Shown here: piece by piece, positions 51,603 through 59,981 of the stretch
Position numbering within the stretch: the first letter of the stretch is position 1
Layout: each line of letters opens with the position of its first letter
From: Spirochaetaceae bacterium
Lineage (GTDB): Bacteria; Spirochaetota; Spirochaetia; Treponematales; Treponemataceae
Assembly: GCA_017614995.1 (NCBI GenBank)
Contig: JAGAAX010000039.1
Location: 1-64,000, forward strand
Length of the DNA: 64,000 nucleotides
Direction of reading: 5' to 3'
Program-made: the position numbers and the translations under genes
The notes under the pieces: model-generated
Told to the model about the DNA's origin: nothing
The model's input: only the letters and a program-made list of their open reading frames with translations
Databases searched by the model: none

Positions 51603-51603
51603 C

Positions 51604-52092
51604 ATGACAAAGATTATGTTCGTCTGCCATGGAAACATCTGCCGTTCAACAATGGCAGAATTTGTAATGAAAGAGCTTGTAAGAAAAGCCGGAATGGCAG
51701 ACAGATTTTTGATTGATTCAAGCGCAACAAGCCGCGAAGAAATCGGCAACGACACACACTACGGAACAAAACAAAAGCTCCGCGAGATGGGCATTCCATT
51801 TGAACGGCGCGCCGCAACCCAGCTTACAAAGTCTGACTGCGAAGATTATGACTACATAATAGGCATGGACTACGCCAACATACGGAATATTCTGCGGATT
51901 GGCGGAGAAGCGGTGCAGAACAAAGTGCACCTGCTGCTTGAATTTGCACCGCCTTCTTATAAAGGCGGCGTTTCAACCATGTACGGAAGCATTAAAGAGA
52001 TTGACGACCCATGGTACACCGGCAATTTTGACGCAACTTACAATGACGTTTTTGCCGGCTGCCAGGGGCTTCTGGCACATTTTCAGCAATAA
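51604..52092 (+). CDS. Low-molecular-weight protein tyrosine phosphatase
   Basis: This 162-residue protein has the active-site loop CHGNICRS (C-x5-R-S) near residue 8 and the general acid in DDPWYTGNF near 137. It dephosphorylates tyrosine residues of proteins; in bacteria it is often linked to polysaccharide control, but no kinase is nearby. The start at 51604 directly follows the peptidase stop; its ribosome binding site AGAAG lies inside that gene, so the two are co-transcribed. Confidence 0.93.
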   Translation: MTKIMFVCHGNICRSTMAEFVMKELVRKAGMADRFLIDSSATSREEIGNDTHYGTKQKLREMGIPFERRAATQLTKSDCEDYDYIIGMDYANIRNILRIGGEAVQNKVHLLLEFAPPSYKGGVSTMYGSIKEIDDPWYTGNFDATYNDVFAGCQGLLAHFQQ

Positions 52093-52110
52093 CTTTTGAC
52101 AGGTTAAAAC

Positions 52111-52182
52111 TGTCATGCTGAACTTGTTTCAGCATCTACATTGTATTTAGTGCAGAGATTCCGAACCAAGTTCGGAATGACA
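52111..52182. repeat. MITE-like palindromic repeat, copy B (72 bp)
   Basis: The ends are TGTCAT and ATGACA. The inner hairpins are GTCATGCTGAA/TTCAGCAT and ATTCCGAA/TTCGGAAT, in the same order as copy A at 40614-40684. The left halves are nearly identical. It lies between the convergent phosphatase and trkH genes and may act as a terminator-like structure. Confidence 0.8.
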
Positions 52183-52187
52183 GTTGT

Positions 52188-53633
52188 CTATTTTTTCCAG
52201 AATTCGGGGAAGAAGAACAGAATAAGCGTATAAAGCTCAAGACGGCCTGCAAGCATTGCAAAGCAGTACCACCACTTTACAAACGGAACTAAAAAGCCGT
52301 AGTTTTCAGAAGGGCCGACCATGCCGAAGCCCGGGCCGATATTTCCCACCATAGAAAGGCTGGCTGTAAACGCCGAGAATAAGTCCATTCCGCTCAAAGT
52401 GCCCACAAAAGTTGTAATCAGCACAAGAATACCGTACAAAAACCCGAAAGCCGCAACGCTGAAAACCAGGTCTTTTCTTCCCGGGTCGTTGTTGATGCGG
52501 ATTGTGAAAATTCCATGCGGATGAAGGAGGTGGCGCATTTCGTTTGCAGCCTGCTTGCCGAAAACAACCCAGCGTATAACCTTGAAGCCGCCGCCTGTTG
52601 AGCCTGAACAGCCGCCGACGAACATAAGCACAAATATTATAAACTGAGCCGACGGCGCCCAAAGCGTAAAGTCTGCGGTGGCAAAGCCCGTCGTTGAAAC
52701 GATTGTTACAACCTGAAAAGACGCCAGCCTCAAAGCCGTAGAAAAACTTTTGTATTGCGGAAGAATTATAAGCGTTATGCCTGTAATGCACACCAACAGC
52801 AGCATAAGATAGACTTTTAATTCCGTATTATCAAAAATACTTTTGATTTTTCCGGTAAAAGCCTGAAAATAAAGGCTGAAGTTTATGCCGGAAAGCGCCA
52901 TAAAAATACAGCAGACCCATTCGATTATAGGCGAATTATAAGCACCGATACTTGCGTTTTTAGACGAGAAGCCGCCTGTGCCGAGCGTAGAGAACGAATG
53001 GGAAAGAGCTTCCCAAAAAGACATTCCGCAAATCATCAGCAGAACAGTTTCAGTTAAAGTCATGCCGACGTAGATAAACCACAAAATTTTTGCTGTTGTG
53101 GCAATTTTCGGGGTTATCTTGCCTTTGTCCGGGCCTGTGGTTTCAGCCTTGATAAGCTGAAAACCACCCACGTCCAAAAGCGGCAGAAGTGCAACAGTAA
53201 GCACGACAATTCCCATGCCGCCAAGCCAGTGCATCTGCATACGCCACATATTGATGCAGTGCGGCAGAGGCTCAACTTCGCTTAAAACGGTTGCACCCGT
53301 CGTTGAAAAGCCCGAAACACTCTCAAAAAGAGCGTCTGTAAATGTTTTCATTGTGCCCGAAAGCAGAAGTGGAACTGCACCGAGCAGACATGCCATAAAC
53401 CATGCAACCGCAACAAGCACATAGCCGCTTCTAAGCGAAAGCCGCTTTACTTTGTTTTTCTTTCCGGCGAACCACATTATTGCCGCAAAAACAAGGCAGA
53501 CAACAAAAGGCAGCGCAAAACATGAAATCATCTGATACTCGCCGTAACAGAGCGCGCACGCCACAGGAATAACAAAAGTCAGCGCGATAATTGCAAGCAG
53601 AAACGCCATTAACCGAACAACGAAAACAAACAT
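52188..53633 (-). CDS. trkH: TrkH-family potassium uptake channel subunit
   Basis: This 481-residue integral membrane protein has about 10-12 helices and the four pore-loop repeats of TrkH (SVSGFSTTGATVLSEVE, FSTLGTGGFSSKNASIG, VSTTGFATADFTLW, LSMVGNIGPGFG). The SGSTGGGFKVIR stretch is typical. It forms the potassium pore gated by TrkA. It begins directly after the trkA stop (TAAATG), with GGAGAC upstream. Confidence 0.94.
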   Translation of the reverse strand: MFVFVVRLMAFLLAIIALTFVIPVACALCYGEYQMISCFALPFVVCLVFAAIMWFAGKKNKVKRLSLRSGYVLVAVAWFMACLLGAVPLLLSGTMKTFTDALFESVSGFSTTGATVLSEVEPLPHCINMWRMQMHWLGGMGIVVLTVALLPLLDVGGFQLIKAETTGPDKGKITPKIATTAKILWFIYVGMTLTETVLLMICGMSFWEALSHSFSTLGTGGFSSKNASIGAYNSPIIEWVCCIFMALSGINFSLYFQAFTGKIKSIFDNTELKVYLMLLLVCITGITLIILPQYKSFSTALRLASFQVVTIVSTTGFATADFTLWAPSAQFIIFVLMFVGGCSGSTGGGFKVIRWVVFGKQAANEMRHLLHPHGIFTIRINNDPGRKDLVFSVAAFGFLYGILVLITTFVGTLSGMDLFSAFTASLSMVGNIGPGFGMVGPSENYGFLVPFVKWWYCFAMLAGRLELYTLILFFFPEFWKK

Positions 53634-55070
53634 TTAGTCTCCAAATTTTTCAAGAACATGTTTTGTATCTTTTACGTCTGCAATAAATACAAGCTTATCG
53701 CCGCCCGAAAGAACCGTATTGCCGTCTGCAATCGCGTAAGACTCGCCTTTATTGACAAGCAGAATCAGGAACGTTTCGTCACCGCTGCGCAAGTCTTTCA
53801 GCGCCATGCCGTCAACCTTTGAGTTTTTCGGAAGCTCATATTCAACAACCTCGAAACTTCCTTCTGAAAGCGTGTGAATTCCAGTTACACTCTTGCCGCG
53901 CAGATGGCTCATAATTGTATCAACAACTGTATCTTTAATTGGAACAACTACGTCGATTCCGATATTGCGCGTAATTGCCGCATAAGAAGAGCTTGTTACA
54001 AGACAGATGCTCTTTGAGCAGCCCTGTGCCTTAAAATAGGCAGAAGTAACTATATTAAGCTCGTGGTTTCTTGTAGCTGCAATCACAAGGTCATAGTTTG
54101 AAAGATCGCCCTCTTCAAAGATAAAGCTTTCGTCCGTAATATCAGCATTAATAACAGCAGCTTCTGGAAATCTTGCCTTTGCCTCTTTTGCAAGCTCGCG
54201 GTCTTTTTCGATTATAACGAGATTGATTTTCGGCTTAAAACGCTTGTCAAAGACTTTTGAAAAAAACTTAGTTGCCCCGGACTTTTTCAAGATTCCGTCT
54301 GCAACATTTGAGCCTACCTTGCCCGCGCCGACAAGTGCGACACGCTTTATAGGCTTCTGCCCTGTTGTTCCTGCTATTTTAAGGAATTCGGGCATCTGTG
54401 TTTTGTCAAGCAGCAGCGAGAGCGTGTCTCCTGCATAAAGCTTGGTGTCGCCGCGCGGCAGAAAAGACTTGCCGTTATGCGCAACAACTGGAATCAAAAA
54501 GCGGAAAGGCACGAGCGGCTTAATATCCTGAACAAGAATTCCTTCCAGCCTGCTTCCTGCTTCAATATCAAGAGAAGCCATCGCATAATGCGAGTCTTCA
54601 AATTCCATTACTTCGGCAACTGCGCCATGCTCGTATGCGGCAACAATTATTTTTGCAGCTTCTACGTCAGGATGAACCATTACGTCAATGCCGTAAAGCG
54701 GCGGACGCGAAGTGTCCTCAAGCCATTTCTGCGCCGCAAGAAGCTTTGAATTGGCATAATAATCGTCATTACGCACACGCGCAATCTTAAATACGTCCGG
54801 ATACACCGAATCGACAAGCGAACATGTAATCATGTTCAGTTCATCTGATTCTGTAAGAGCTACAAGCGCGTCTGCTTTTGCAATTCCGGCAGATTCAAGT
54901 GTCTCAAGATTGTTTCCGTTAGCCAGAACAACAAGGCAGTCAACCCTGTCCTGCAAATGGCGGACTGTTTCTTCATCTTTATCAATCAGAACAACATCGT
55001 TTTTTTCTGAAACAAGCCGTTTTGCAAGCTGAACACCTGTAAAACCTGCACCAACAATAATTATTTTCAT
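53634..55070 (-). CDS. trkA: TrkA potassium uptake regulator with two RCK modules
   Basis: This 478-residue peripheral protein has two RCK_N/RCK_C pairs. The first Rossmann motif is IVGAGFTGVQLAKRL, the second ALVGAGKVGSNVADGIL. The C-terminal RCK_C domain ends near FIADVKDTKHVLEKF. It binds NAD(H)/ATP and controls TrkH. The start at 55070 fits the family; an earlier TTG-like start would add 6 residues. It is the first gene of the trkA-trkH operon. Confidence 0.94.
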   Translation of the reverse strand: MKIIIVGAGFTGVQLAKRLVSEKNDVVLIDKDEETVRHLQDRVDCLVVLANGNNLETLESAGIAKADALVALTESDELNMITCSLVDSVYPDVFKIARVRNDDYYANSKLLAAQKWLEDTSRPPLYGIDVMVHPDVEAAKIIVAAYEHGAVAEVMEFEDSHYAMASLDIEAGSRLEGILVQDIKPLVPFRFLIPVVAHNGKSFLPRGDTKLYAGDTLSLLLDKTQMPEFLKIAGTTGQKPIKRVALVGAGKVGSNVADGILKKSGATKFFSKVFDKRFKPKINLVIIEKDRELAKEAKARFPEAAVINADITDESFIFEEGDLSNYDLVIAATRNHELNIVTSAYFKAQGCSKSICLVTSSSYAAITRNIGIDVVVPIKDTVVDTIMSHLRGKSVTGIHTLSEGSFEVVEYELPKNSKVDGMALKDLRSGDETFLILLVNKGESYAIADGNTVLSGGDKLVFIADVKDTKHVLEKFGD

Positions 55071-55178
55071 ATACTGAAAAACTAACACGAATTGAAGCTG
55101 CTTGCAAGGAGTTTCGTTTTTGAGATTGGGGTTGCAAAATTAGGGCTATTGAGGCGCAATTGTATTTATTTCCTGAAT

Positions 55179-55511
55179 TTATAAAAATTCGGTCTTAATA
55201 ATATCCCTTAAATCATCTGAAAAATGTTTAGATAAAGAAACAGACAATTTTTCTATAAAATCCTCTTGATTAGTTAATGCAACATTCTTAAGAGTTTCAC
55301 TATCACAAAACAAAAGATATGGTTTTATTTCTAGCAAATTTGAAATATCTTCTATGACTTGAATTGTTGGAAAACTAGATTTTGATTCTATCTTATTTAT
55401 ATAGCTTAAACCTTTTCCAAGTCGTTCAGATAAAGCTTCTTGCGTTAAATTCTGCCTTTTTCTATAAAACTTTAAATTATTAACAAATATGTCCTGTAAA
55501 GAAATATCCAT
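55179..55511 (-). CDS. XRE-family helix-turn-helix regulator
   Basis: This 110-residue protein has an N-terminal XRE domain (NNLKFYRKRQNLTQEALSERL, then LSYINKIESKSSFPTI). A short C-terminal helical tail follows. The region is strongly AT-rich, unlike the neighbours at left. The start may be 55511 (MDISLQDIF) or an ATG 18 nt upstream; neither has a clear ribosome binding site. It is divergent from the small membrane-protein gene, a possible target. Confidence 0.85.
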   Translation of the reverse strand: MDISLQDIFVNNLKFYRKRQNLTQEALSERLGKGLSYINKIESKSSFPTIQVIEDISNLLEIKPYLLFCDSETLKNVALTNQEDFIEKLSVSLSKHFSDDLRDIIKTEFL

Positions 55512-55681
55512 GTTAAAAGTATTTTGCATTCAACTATTTATTTGTAGGACTTAAAATGATATTTTCATTTACAGATAGCTATAAATAGCATATTATAATA
55601 AATAATACAGCCTAAAATGAAAATTTTAGGCTTAAAAATTTCATTTACACTTAAAAAGAAGTGTTTCTCAAAGGAGATTTT

Positions 55682-55843
55682 ATGGGTATTTTTATTGCTA
55701 TTCTGTGGCTTATTTTGGCTTTTGTTGTAGCTGCACTAGCCAAAAAAAGAGGAAGAAGCTATGCAGGTTGGTTAATTTTGTCATTAATCATTTCACCACT
55801 TATTACAGGCTTAATTGTACTTCTGCTTGGCGAAAAAAAATAG
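55682..55843 (+). CDS. Small two-helix membrane protein
   Basis: This 53-residue protein has one hydrophobic helix (FIAILWLILAFVVAALA), a basic loop KKRGRSYAG, and a second helix (WLILSLIISPLITGLIVLLL). AAAGGAGA precedes the start at 55682. It has its own terminator. Small proteins of this form are common in phage-like or stress loci; its role is unknown. Confidence 0.75.
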   Translation: MGIFIAILWLILAFVVAALAKKRGRSYAGWLILSLIISPLITGLIVLLLGEKK

Positions 55844-55851
55844 CTTCGTAT

Positions 55852-55889
55852 AAAACTTCTGTGTCATAAAACTGACATAGAAGTTTTTT
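55852..55889 (+). terminator. Rho-independent terminator of the small membrane protein gene
   Basis: AAAACTTCT-g-TGTCA and TGACA-t-AGAAGTTTT form the stem, followed by T residues. Confidence 0.85.
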
Positions 55890-55911
55890 AATTTGGTAAA
55901 AAGGAATTTTT

Positions 55912-56508
55912 ATGAAAAAATCAATATTTTTGTTAATTCTTTGCTTTTTAGCGTTTGTTTGTTTTGCCCAGAAAATAAATATAATGGACTATTTTCCAAC
56001 AGAAATTGGAACTATGTGGAGTTATACCAATGAAAATGAAAAAATGCTAGAAATCATAACAATAGAAAACTCCAGCAAAAATTCTGATAACAGTTACCTT
56101 TATTTATTTTCTGATTATGTGGACGGTTTAGGTACAACAAAATCATTATATAATGCCCAAAATAATAAAATTTGCTTAGTTGTGGCTAAAGACCTTTTTG
56201 GTAATTATCATGAAAAAAAAGACCCATGTCCTGTAATCCTCGCTGATCCAGATAAAAAAGGAACATACATTGATAATGGCGATAATTACAATTATGAAGT
56301 AATAAAATCAAACTGTAAATTCGATGATAAAAATTTTCCAGACTGCATTGTTGTTATTGAAAAAATTGTTGCTAATGACACAATACTTCGAACTAAAAAA
56401 AGCTATTATGCAAAAGGGATTGGATTGGTATACGAAACAATTATAGGCTCTAGTAATAAAGAAACGGTTTATAGAAAGCTTGTAACTTCATCTATAACAA
56501 TAAATTAA
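55912..56508 (+). CDS. Secreted protein of unknown function
   Basis: This 198-residue protein has a signal peptide (IFLLILCFLAFVCFA). The mature part starts with MDYFPTEIGTMWSYTNENE, a pattern often seen at the start of surface beta-rich domains, and ends with KKSYYAKGIGLVYETI. This resembles the generic lipoprotein-type beta-sandwich found in Bacteroidetes and spirochaetes, but no lipobox is present. AAAAGGAA precedes the start. The coding region is AT-rich. Confidence 0.72.
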   Translation: MKKSIFLLILCFLAFVCFAQKINIMDYFPTEIGTMWSYTNENEKMLEIITIENSSKNSDNSYLYLFSDYVDGLGTTKSLYNAQNNKICLVVAKDLFGNYHEKKDPCPVILADPDKKGTYIDNGDNYNYEVIKSNCKFDDKNFPDCIVVIEKIVANDTILRTKKSYYAKGIGLVYETIIGSSNKETVYRKLVTSSITIN

Positions 56509-56643
56509 AATCTTTATAGGAAATACGCAATATTTGCCAAATAACTCTAATTTTGAAATCAGATATACATCATATGTTCAAAATTTATGAGCTATCTATA
56601 ACATAAAAAATCATTAATATCTAAACTTTATAAGGATGGTAAT

Positions 56644-57066
56644 ATGAAAAAATCTATTTTATTCTTTCTTTTGTTTTGCTTTATTCTTGTTTTCGCAAGT
56701 TGCAAAAATGATGAACAAGAAATACGAGATTTGATTACAAACTATCAAAATGCTGTAAATGAATATGACAAAGAAAAAATCTCTAGCTTCTTTGAAGATC
56801 CTGATGATTTATATTTCACTTTTCTTATTCTCGACTCGTATAGAGCACAAGGATTAATTCCACAATACAAAATTGATGTTTTAAAAGTTGAAACCTATGG
56901 TACTACAGCAGAAGCTAAATTAAAAACGCGACTTACTTTTAAAGGTGATGATGCATCTACCATAGCAGCTTTCAATCTTTTTACACCTTCTGTTTTTAAC
57001 TCTACTACAACACTTAGCAAAGATAGTGGTAAATGGAAAATCATCTGTGAAGAAATGGAACAATAG
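56644..57066 (+). CDS. Small lipoprotein with NTF2/SnoaL-like pattern
   Basis: This 140-residue protein has a lipoprotein signal with lipobox FASC (Cys20). The mature part has a helix (IRDLITNYQNAVNEYDKEKI) followed by strands ending in SKDSGKWKIICEE, as in small NTF2-like domains. No catalytic residues are evident. AAGGATGG precedes the start. It follows the other secreted gene by 135 bp in the same AT-rich patch. Confidence 0.7.
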   Translation: MKKSILFFLLFCFILVFASCKNDEQEIRDLITNYQNAVNEYDKEKISSFFEDPDDLYFTFLILDSYRAQGLIPQYKIDVLKVETYGTTAEAKLKTRLTFKGDDASTIAAFNLFTPSVFNSTTTLSKDSGKWKIICEEMEQ

Positions 57067-57099
57067 ATTAATTAATGATCCTATATATAAATAATATTC

Positions 57100-57224
57100 T
57101 TCTGGCGGAAAGTAGTGACTTGCGGACGCGGACTGCCTCATGGGAGCGAGCGTTAGCGAGTCTAATTTCCAATTATCCCATGCCCGCAGTCCGACGGATG
57201 CAATGGAACGGATTTTCGCCAGAA
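57100..57224. repeat. Large imperfect palindrome between lipoprotein and zinc-ribbon genes
   Basis: TTCTGGCG (57100) pairs with CGCCAGAA (57224). Further in, GGACTGC pairs with GCAGTCC, and CATGGGA pairs with TCCCATG, in the same nested order. The centre is AT-rich. The gap 57067-57246 has no gene. It could be a MITE-like element, a non-coding RNA, or a composite terminator. Confidence 0.6.
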
Positions 57225-57246
57225 AAATTGCTTTTTCATCCTTTCC

Positions 57247-57672
57247 CTACTTTTTGTGGCATTCGGTGCAGCCTAGAATGTGCACGTGGTGGGCGCCGCC
57301 TTTGCGCTCGAACATGCGCGCGGTAAGGTGACCGTCTAAAGGCACGTTCTTTTTGCACACAGGGCAGATGCGCTTTATTTCAGGCGTTTCAGGTGGAAGG
57401 CAGTGAGGACAGCCATGAATATAGCAGAGACGGTCGGCTGCTTTGCCGCCTTCAAAGACAGAGGAGCGGATTTTTTCTTTGCCGACTAAAAACGTGCCGC
57501 ACAAGGGGCAGCAGCCAGGCTGAACACCGTCGGCATATTTTTTTGCGGGCTGATCTTTTTTCTTTGCGCGTTTGCCGCGTCCGCCCCGGAAAACCGTCAG
57601 TTTTCCGCTGAAAACAAGCATTAAAAGGCACACAGCAACCGAAAGCAGAACAAAAATTATAAACATTTGCAT
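57247..57672 (-). CDS. Membrane-anchored protein with zinc-ribbon-like cysteine motifs
   Basis: This 141-residue protein has a single N-terminal helix (FIIFVLLSVAVCLLMLVF), a basic linker (RGGRGKRAKKKD), then three cysteine clusters (CCPLCG, CYIHGCPHC, CPVCKK) and a final CTECH. The spacing suggests two zinc ribbons facing the cytoplasm. The family is not known to me. The start at 57672 is uncertain; there is no clear ribosome binding site, and ATG at 57666 is also possible. It is divergent from rsmI. Confidence 0.72.
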   Translation of the reverse strand: MQMFIIFVLLSVAVCLLMLVFSGKLTVFRGGRGKRAKKKDQPAKKYADGVQPGCCPLCGTFLVGKEKIRSSVFEGGKAADRLCYIHGCPHCLPPETPEIKRICPVCKKNVPLDGHLTARMFERKGGAHHVHILGCTECHKK

Positions 57673-57698
57673 AATAATATATTGCGCTATAAATTCAC

Positions 57699-57727
57699 TT
57701 GCTTCAAGTAAAATATAACAGTATAAT
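57699..57727 (+). promoter_or_regulatory. Sigma-70-type promoter of rsmI, leaderless spacing
   Basis: TTGCTT (57699-57704), 17-bp spacer, TATAAT (57722-57727). The GTG start codon is at 57734, where transcription would begin. No ribosome binding site is present. Confidence 0.72.
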
Positions 57728-57733
57728 AGTATT

Positions 57734-58441
57734 GTGTCAGAATTATTTATTGTAGCCACACCGATAGGCAATCTTAGCGACATAACTTTTAGGGCAATTG
57801 AAACTTTTAAGACAGTCGATATAATTGCCGCAGAAGATACACGCCATACATTGCAGCTTCTGACACATTTTGAGATAAGAAAACCTTTAGTGTCGTGCAG
57901 GTCTCAGAACGAGCTTGAAGCGGCACAAAAGATTGTGCGTCTGCTTGATGAAGGCAAGAACGTGGCTTATGCAAGCGACGCAGGTACACCGGGCATAAGC
58001 GATCCGGGTGCTGTTCTTGTAGCTTCGGCAAGAGAGGCAGGGCATAAAGTCACACCGATTCCGGGTGCATCGGCTTTTGCTTCGCTTTTAAGCGTTGCAG
58101 GTATTGCGGGCAAGACAGTCATCTTTGAAGGGTTTCTTTCGCCAAAACCCGGCAGACGGCGCTCCAGGTTAAAAGAGCTTATCGCAACCGGAGATTCATT
58201 TATTTTGTACGAATCTCCGTTCCGAATTGTTAAGCTTTTAACGGATATTGCCGAAATTAATAGTGAGCGTCGTATTGTTATTGGGCGGGAACTTACCAAG
58301 CTTCATGAAGAGATTCTTGAGGGTACGGCTGGCGAGCTTAGGGATGATTTTTCCGCGCGGAGTAAAATTCTAGGCGAGTTTGCAGTTTTTGTTTCAGGCG
58401 AAAAAAAGCTTAAAAAAACTGAAGACGATGCCGATATTTAG
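57734..58441 (+). CDS. rsmI: 16S rRNA 2'-O-methyltransferase RsmI
   Basis: This 235-residue protein of the tetrapyrrole-methylase fold opens with FIVATPIGNLSDITFRA. It contains AAEDTRHT, SCRSQNE, YASDAGTPGISDPG, PIPGASAFASLLSVAG, FEGFLSPK and LYESPFRI. It methylates C1402 of 16S rRNA. The GTG start is set by the promoter position and by the family N-terminus. flgM follows 24 bp later. Confidence 0.94.
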   Translation: MSELFIVATPIGNLSDITFRAIETFKTVDIIAAEDTRHTLQLLTHFEIRKPLVSCRSQNELEAAQKIVRLLDEGKNVAYASDAGTPGISDPGAVLVASAREAGHKVTPIPGASAFASLLSVAGIAGKTVIFEGFLSPKPGRRRSRLKELIATGDSFILYESPFRIVKLLTDIAEINSERRIVIGRELTKLHEEILEGTAGELRDDFSARSKILGEFAVFVSGEKKLKKTEDDADI

Positions 58442-58465
58442 TGTAGAGGAAAAAGGTAGGTTTTT

Positions 58466-58753
58466 ATGGTAATTAATCGACTTGACGGTATTAATCCACT
58501 GCAAGACAAACAGGCTGCTCAAAGGTCACAGAACAAATATTCTGTGCGCGATACAGCAGATTCCATAAATCTTTCTGACGAAGCAAGAGAACTTGCAGAA
58601 GCTTATTATGCTTCTCAAGTAGCTAAAGAGACTCCGGATGTTCGTGCAGATAAAATTGCAGAAATAAAAGAAAAGATTAAGGATCCGTCGTATATCAACT
58701 CAGCTGTTATTGATACAGTTGCAAATAGAATTATGGACGCATACGGTATCTAA
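58466..58753 (+). CDS. flgM: Anti-sigma-28 factor FlgM
   Basis: This is a 95-residue protein. The N-terminal half is polar and probably disordered; the C-terminal half carries the FlgM pattern (SINLSDEARELAEAYYASQV, VRADKIAEIKEKIKDPSY, AVIDTVANRIMDAYGI). FlgM holds sigma-28 until the flagellar hook is complete. Sigma-28-type promoters are visible in this window before flaB and the chemoreceptor gene. AGGTAGG precedes the start. It lies in a run with rsmI and has a terminator of its own. Confidence 0.9.
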   Translation: MVINRLDGINPLQDKQAAQRSQNKYSVRDTADSINLSDEARELAEAYYASQVAKETPDVRADKIAEIKEKIKDPSYINSAVIDTVANRIMDAYGI

Positions 58754-58784
58754 ACAGTTTATTGCTGTTTGTGTATGCTACTTT

Positions 58785-58812
58785 AAAGGCGGATTATCTA
58801 TCCGCCTTTTTT
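58785..58812 (+). terminator. Rho-independent terminator after flgM
   Basis: AAAGGCGGAT, 5-nt loop, ATCCGCCTTT, then T residues. Confidence 0.9.
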
Positions 58813-58835
58813 TGTCTAATTTTTGAAGGAACAAT

Positions 58836-59981
58836 ATGAACGATTTATCTTTTAAAGTTGCCCCGCATATTCTTCTGGGTAATCAGACTTCTTCAAGACT
58901 TGGAGCACTTGCTTCGCCTTTGGCTTCAAGATTTTTATTGATTTTAGACCCGGCTACAAACGAAGTAAAAGCCAAAGAAAAGCTTTCAAAGGTTCTTTCT
59001 GACAGCAACCTTGATTTTATTGTCTATGAGGACATGCCGAACAACACCGACACAGAAACCTTGATTCAGGTTTTGAAGCTTGCACAGAGCGCGCATATTC
59101 AGGGCATTATTGCCTGCGGCGGTGAAAAAGCTCTTAACCTTGGCCGCGGCGTAGCTTCACTTTTTAACGAAGATAAACCGGTTTACGACATTGTTGACGG
59201 CGATGTTTCTCATGCAGAGCCGCTGCCGCTTATTTGTATACCGACCGCAATCCGTGATACATTCCTTTTTTATGAACGCTGTGCAATCATCGATGCGCGT
59301 TCAAATCAGTTCAGACTTATTAAAGTTCAGGAAGGTTTGACAAAAGAAATTATCTTTGACGCTGCTTTTGGCGCTACACTGACAAAGAATCAGATTTCTT
59401 CAATTTCTTTGAATATTCTCTGCCTGGCATTTGAAACATATTTTTCAACACGTTCAAGCTTCTTGTCTGATGCAATTGCAGAAAAGATTTTTGAGCTTAT
59501 GGCTCCGGCTGACAATTTGACAGACCCGCTTGCATCGCCGGAAACTGTAGATGAAACACTTCTTCAGTGCGGCTGCATGTCGGCTTTGGCGGCTTCTTTT
59601 TCTGCACCTGGCCCGATTACCGCGCTTACTTTTGCGACACACGCACGCTACAAGGTTTCGCGCACATTATTGTCAACAATTCTGCTTCCATATCTTATTG
59701 AAGAAGCTGTTTTCTCAAGCGACAGAATCCTTAAGGCAGCAAAGCTTCTCGGTGTTTGCAGCGACAATGTTTCGGCTGAAGAAGCGGCAAACTTCCTTGC
59801 AGAGAACATCCGCGGACGCATTGCGCGCGCAGGGCTTCCTGCCAGAATTAAGGAACTGTCTATTTCTATTGAGCAGGTTGCCGCGGCAGTTAATGATGCA
59901 ATGCAGCTTGACTTTATGCCGTTCTATGCAAAACCTGTTACGGCAGACAGCCTTTTCAACTTGGTAAAACAAGCTTACTAA
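58836..59981 (+). CDS. Iron-ADH/dehydroquinate-synthase-fold protein with degenerate active site
   Basis: This is a 381-residue protein. The fold is suggested by APHILLGNQTSSRLGAL, IIACGGEKALNLGRGVASLF in place of the NAD-binding GGGS, PLICIPTAIRDTF, and SISLNILCLAFETYFSTRSS, which occupies the region of the usual metal-ligand Asp and His. GPITALTFATHARY lies where GxxHxxxH would hold the other ligands. Most metal ligands are therefore missing, so a pseudoenzyme or binding role is likely. GAAGGAAC precedes the start. The TrmH-like gene follows with no gap, so the two are co-transcribed. Confidence 0.75.
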   Translation: MNDLSFKVAPHILLGNQTSSRLGALASPLASRFLLILDPATNEVKAKEKLSKVLSDSNLDFIVYEDMPNNTDTETLIQVLKLAQSAHIQGIIACGGEKALNLGRGVASLFNEDKPVYDIVDGDVSHAEPLPLICIPTAIRDTFLFYERCAIIDARSNQFRLIKVQEGLTKEIIFDAAFGATLTKNQISSISLNILCLAFETYFSTRSSFLSDAIAEKIFELMAPADNLTDPLASPETVDETLLQCGCMSALAASFSAPGPITALTFATHARYKVSRTLLSTILLPYLIEEAVFSSDRILKAAKLLGVCSDNVSAEEAANFLAENIRGRIARAGLPARIKELSISIEQVAAAVNDAMQLDFMPFYAKPVTADSLFNLVKQAY

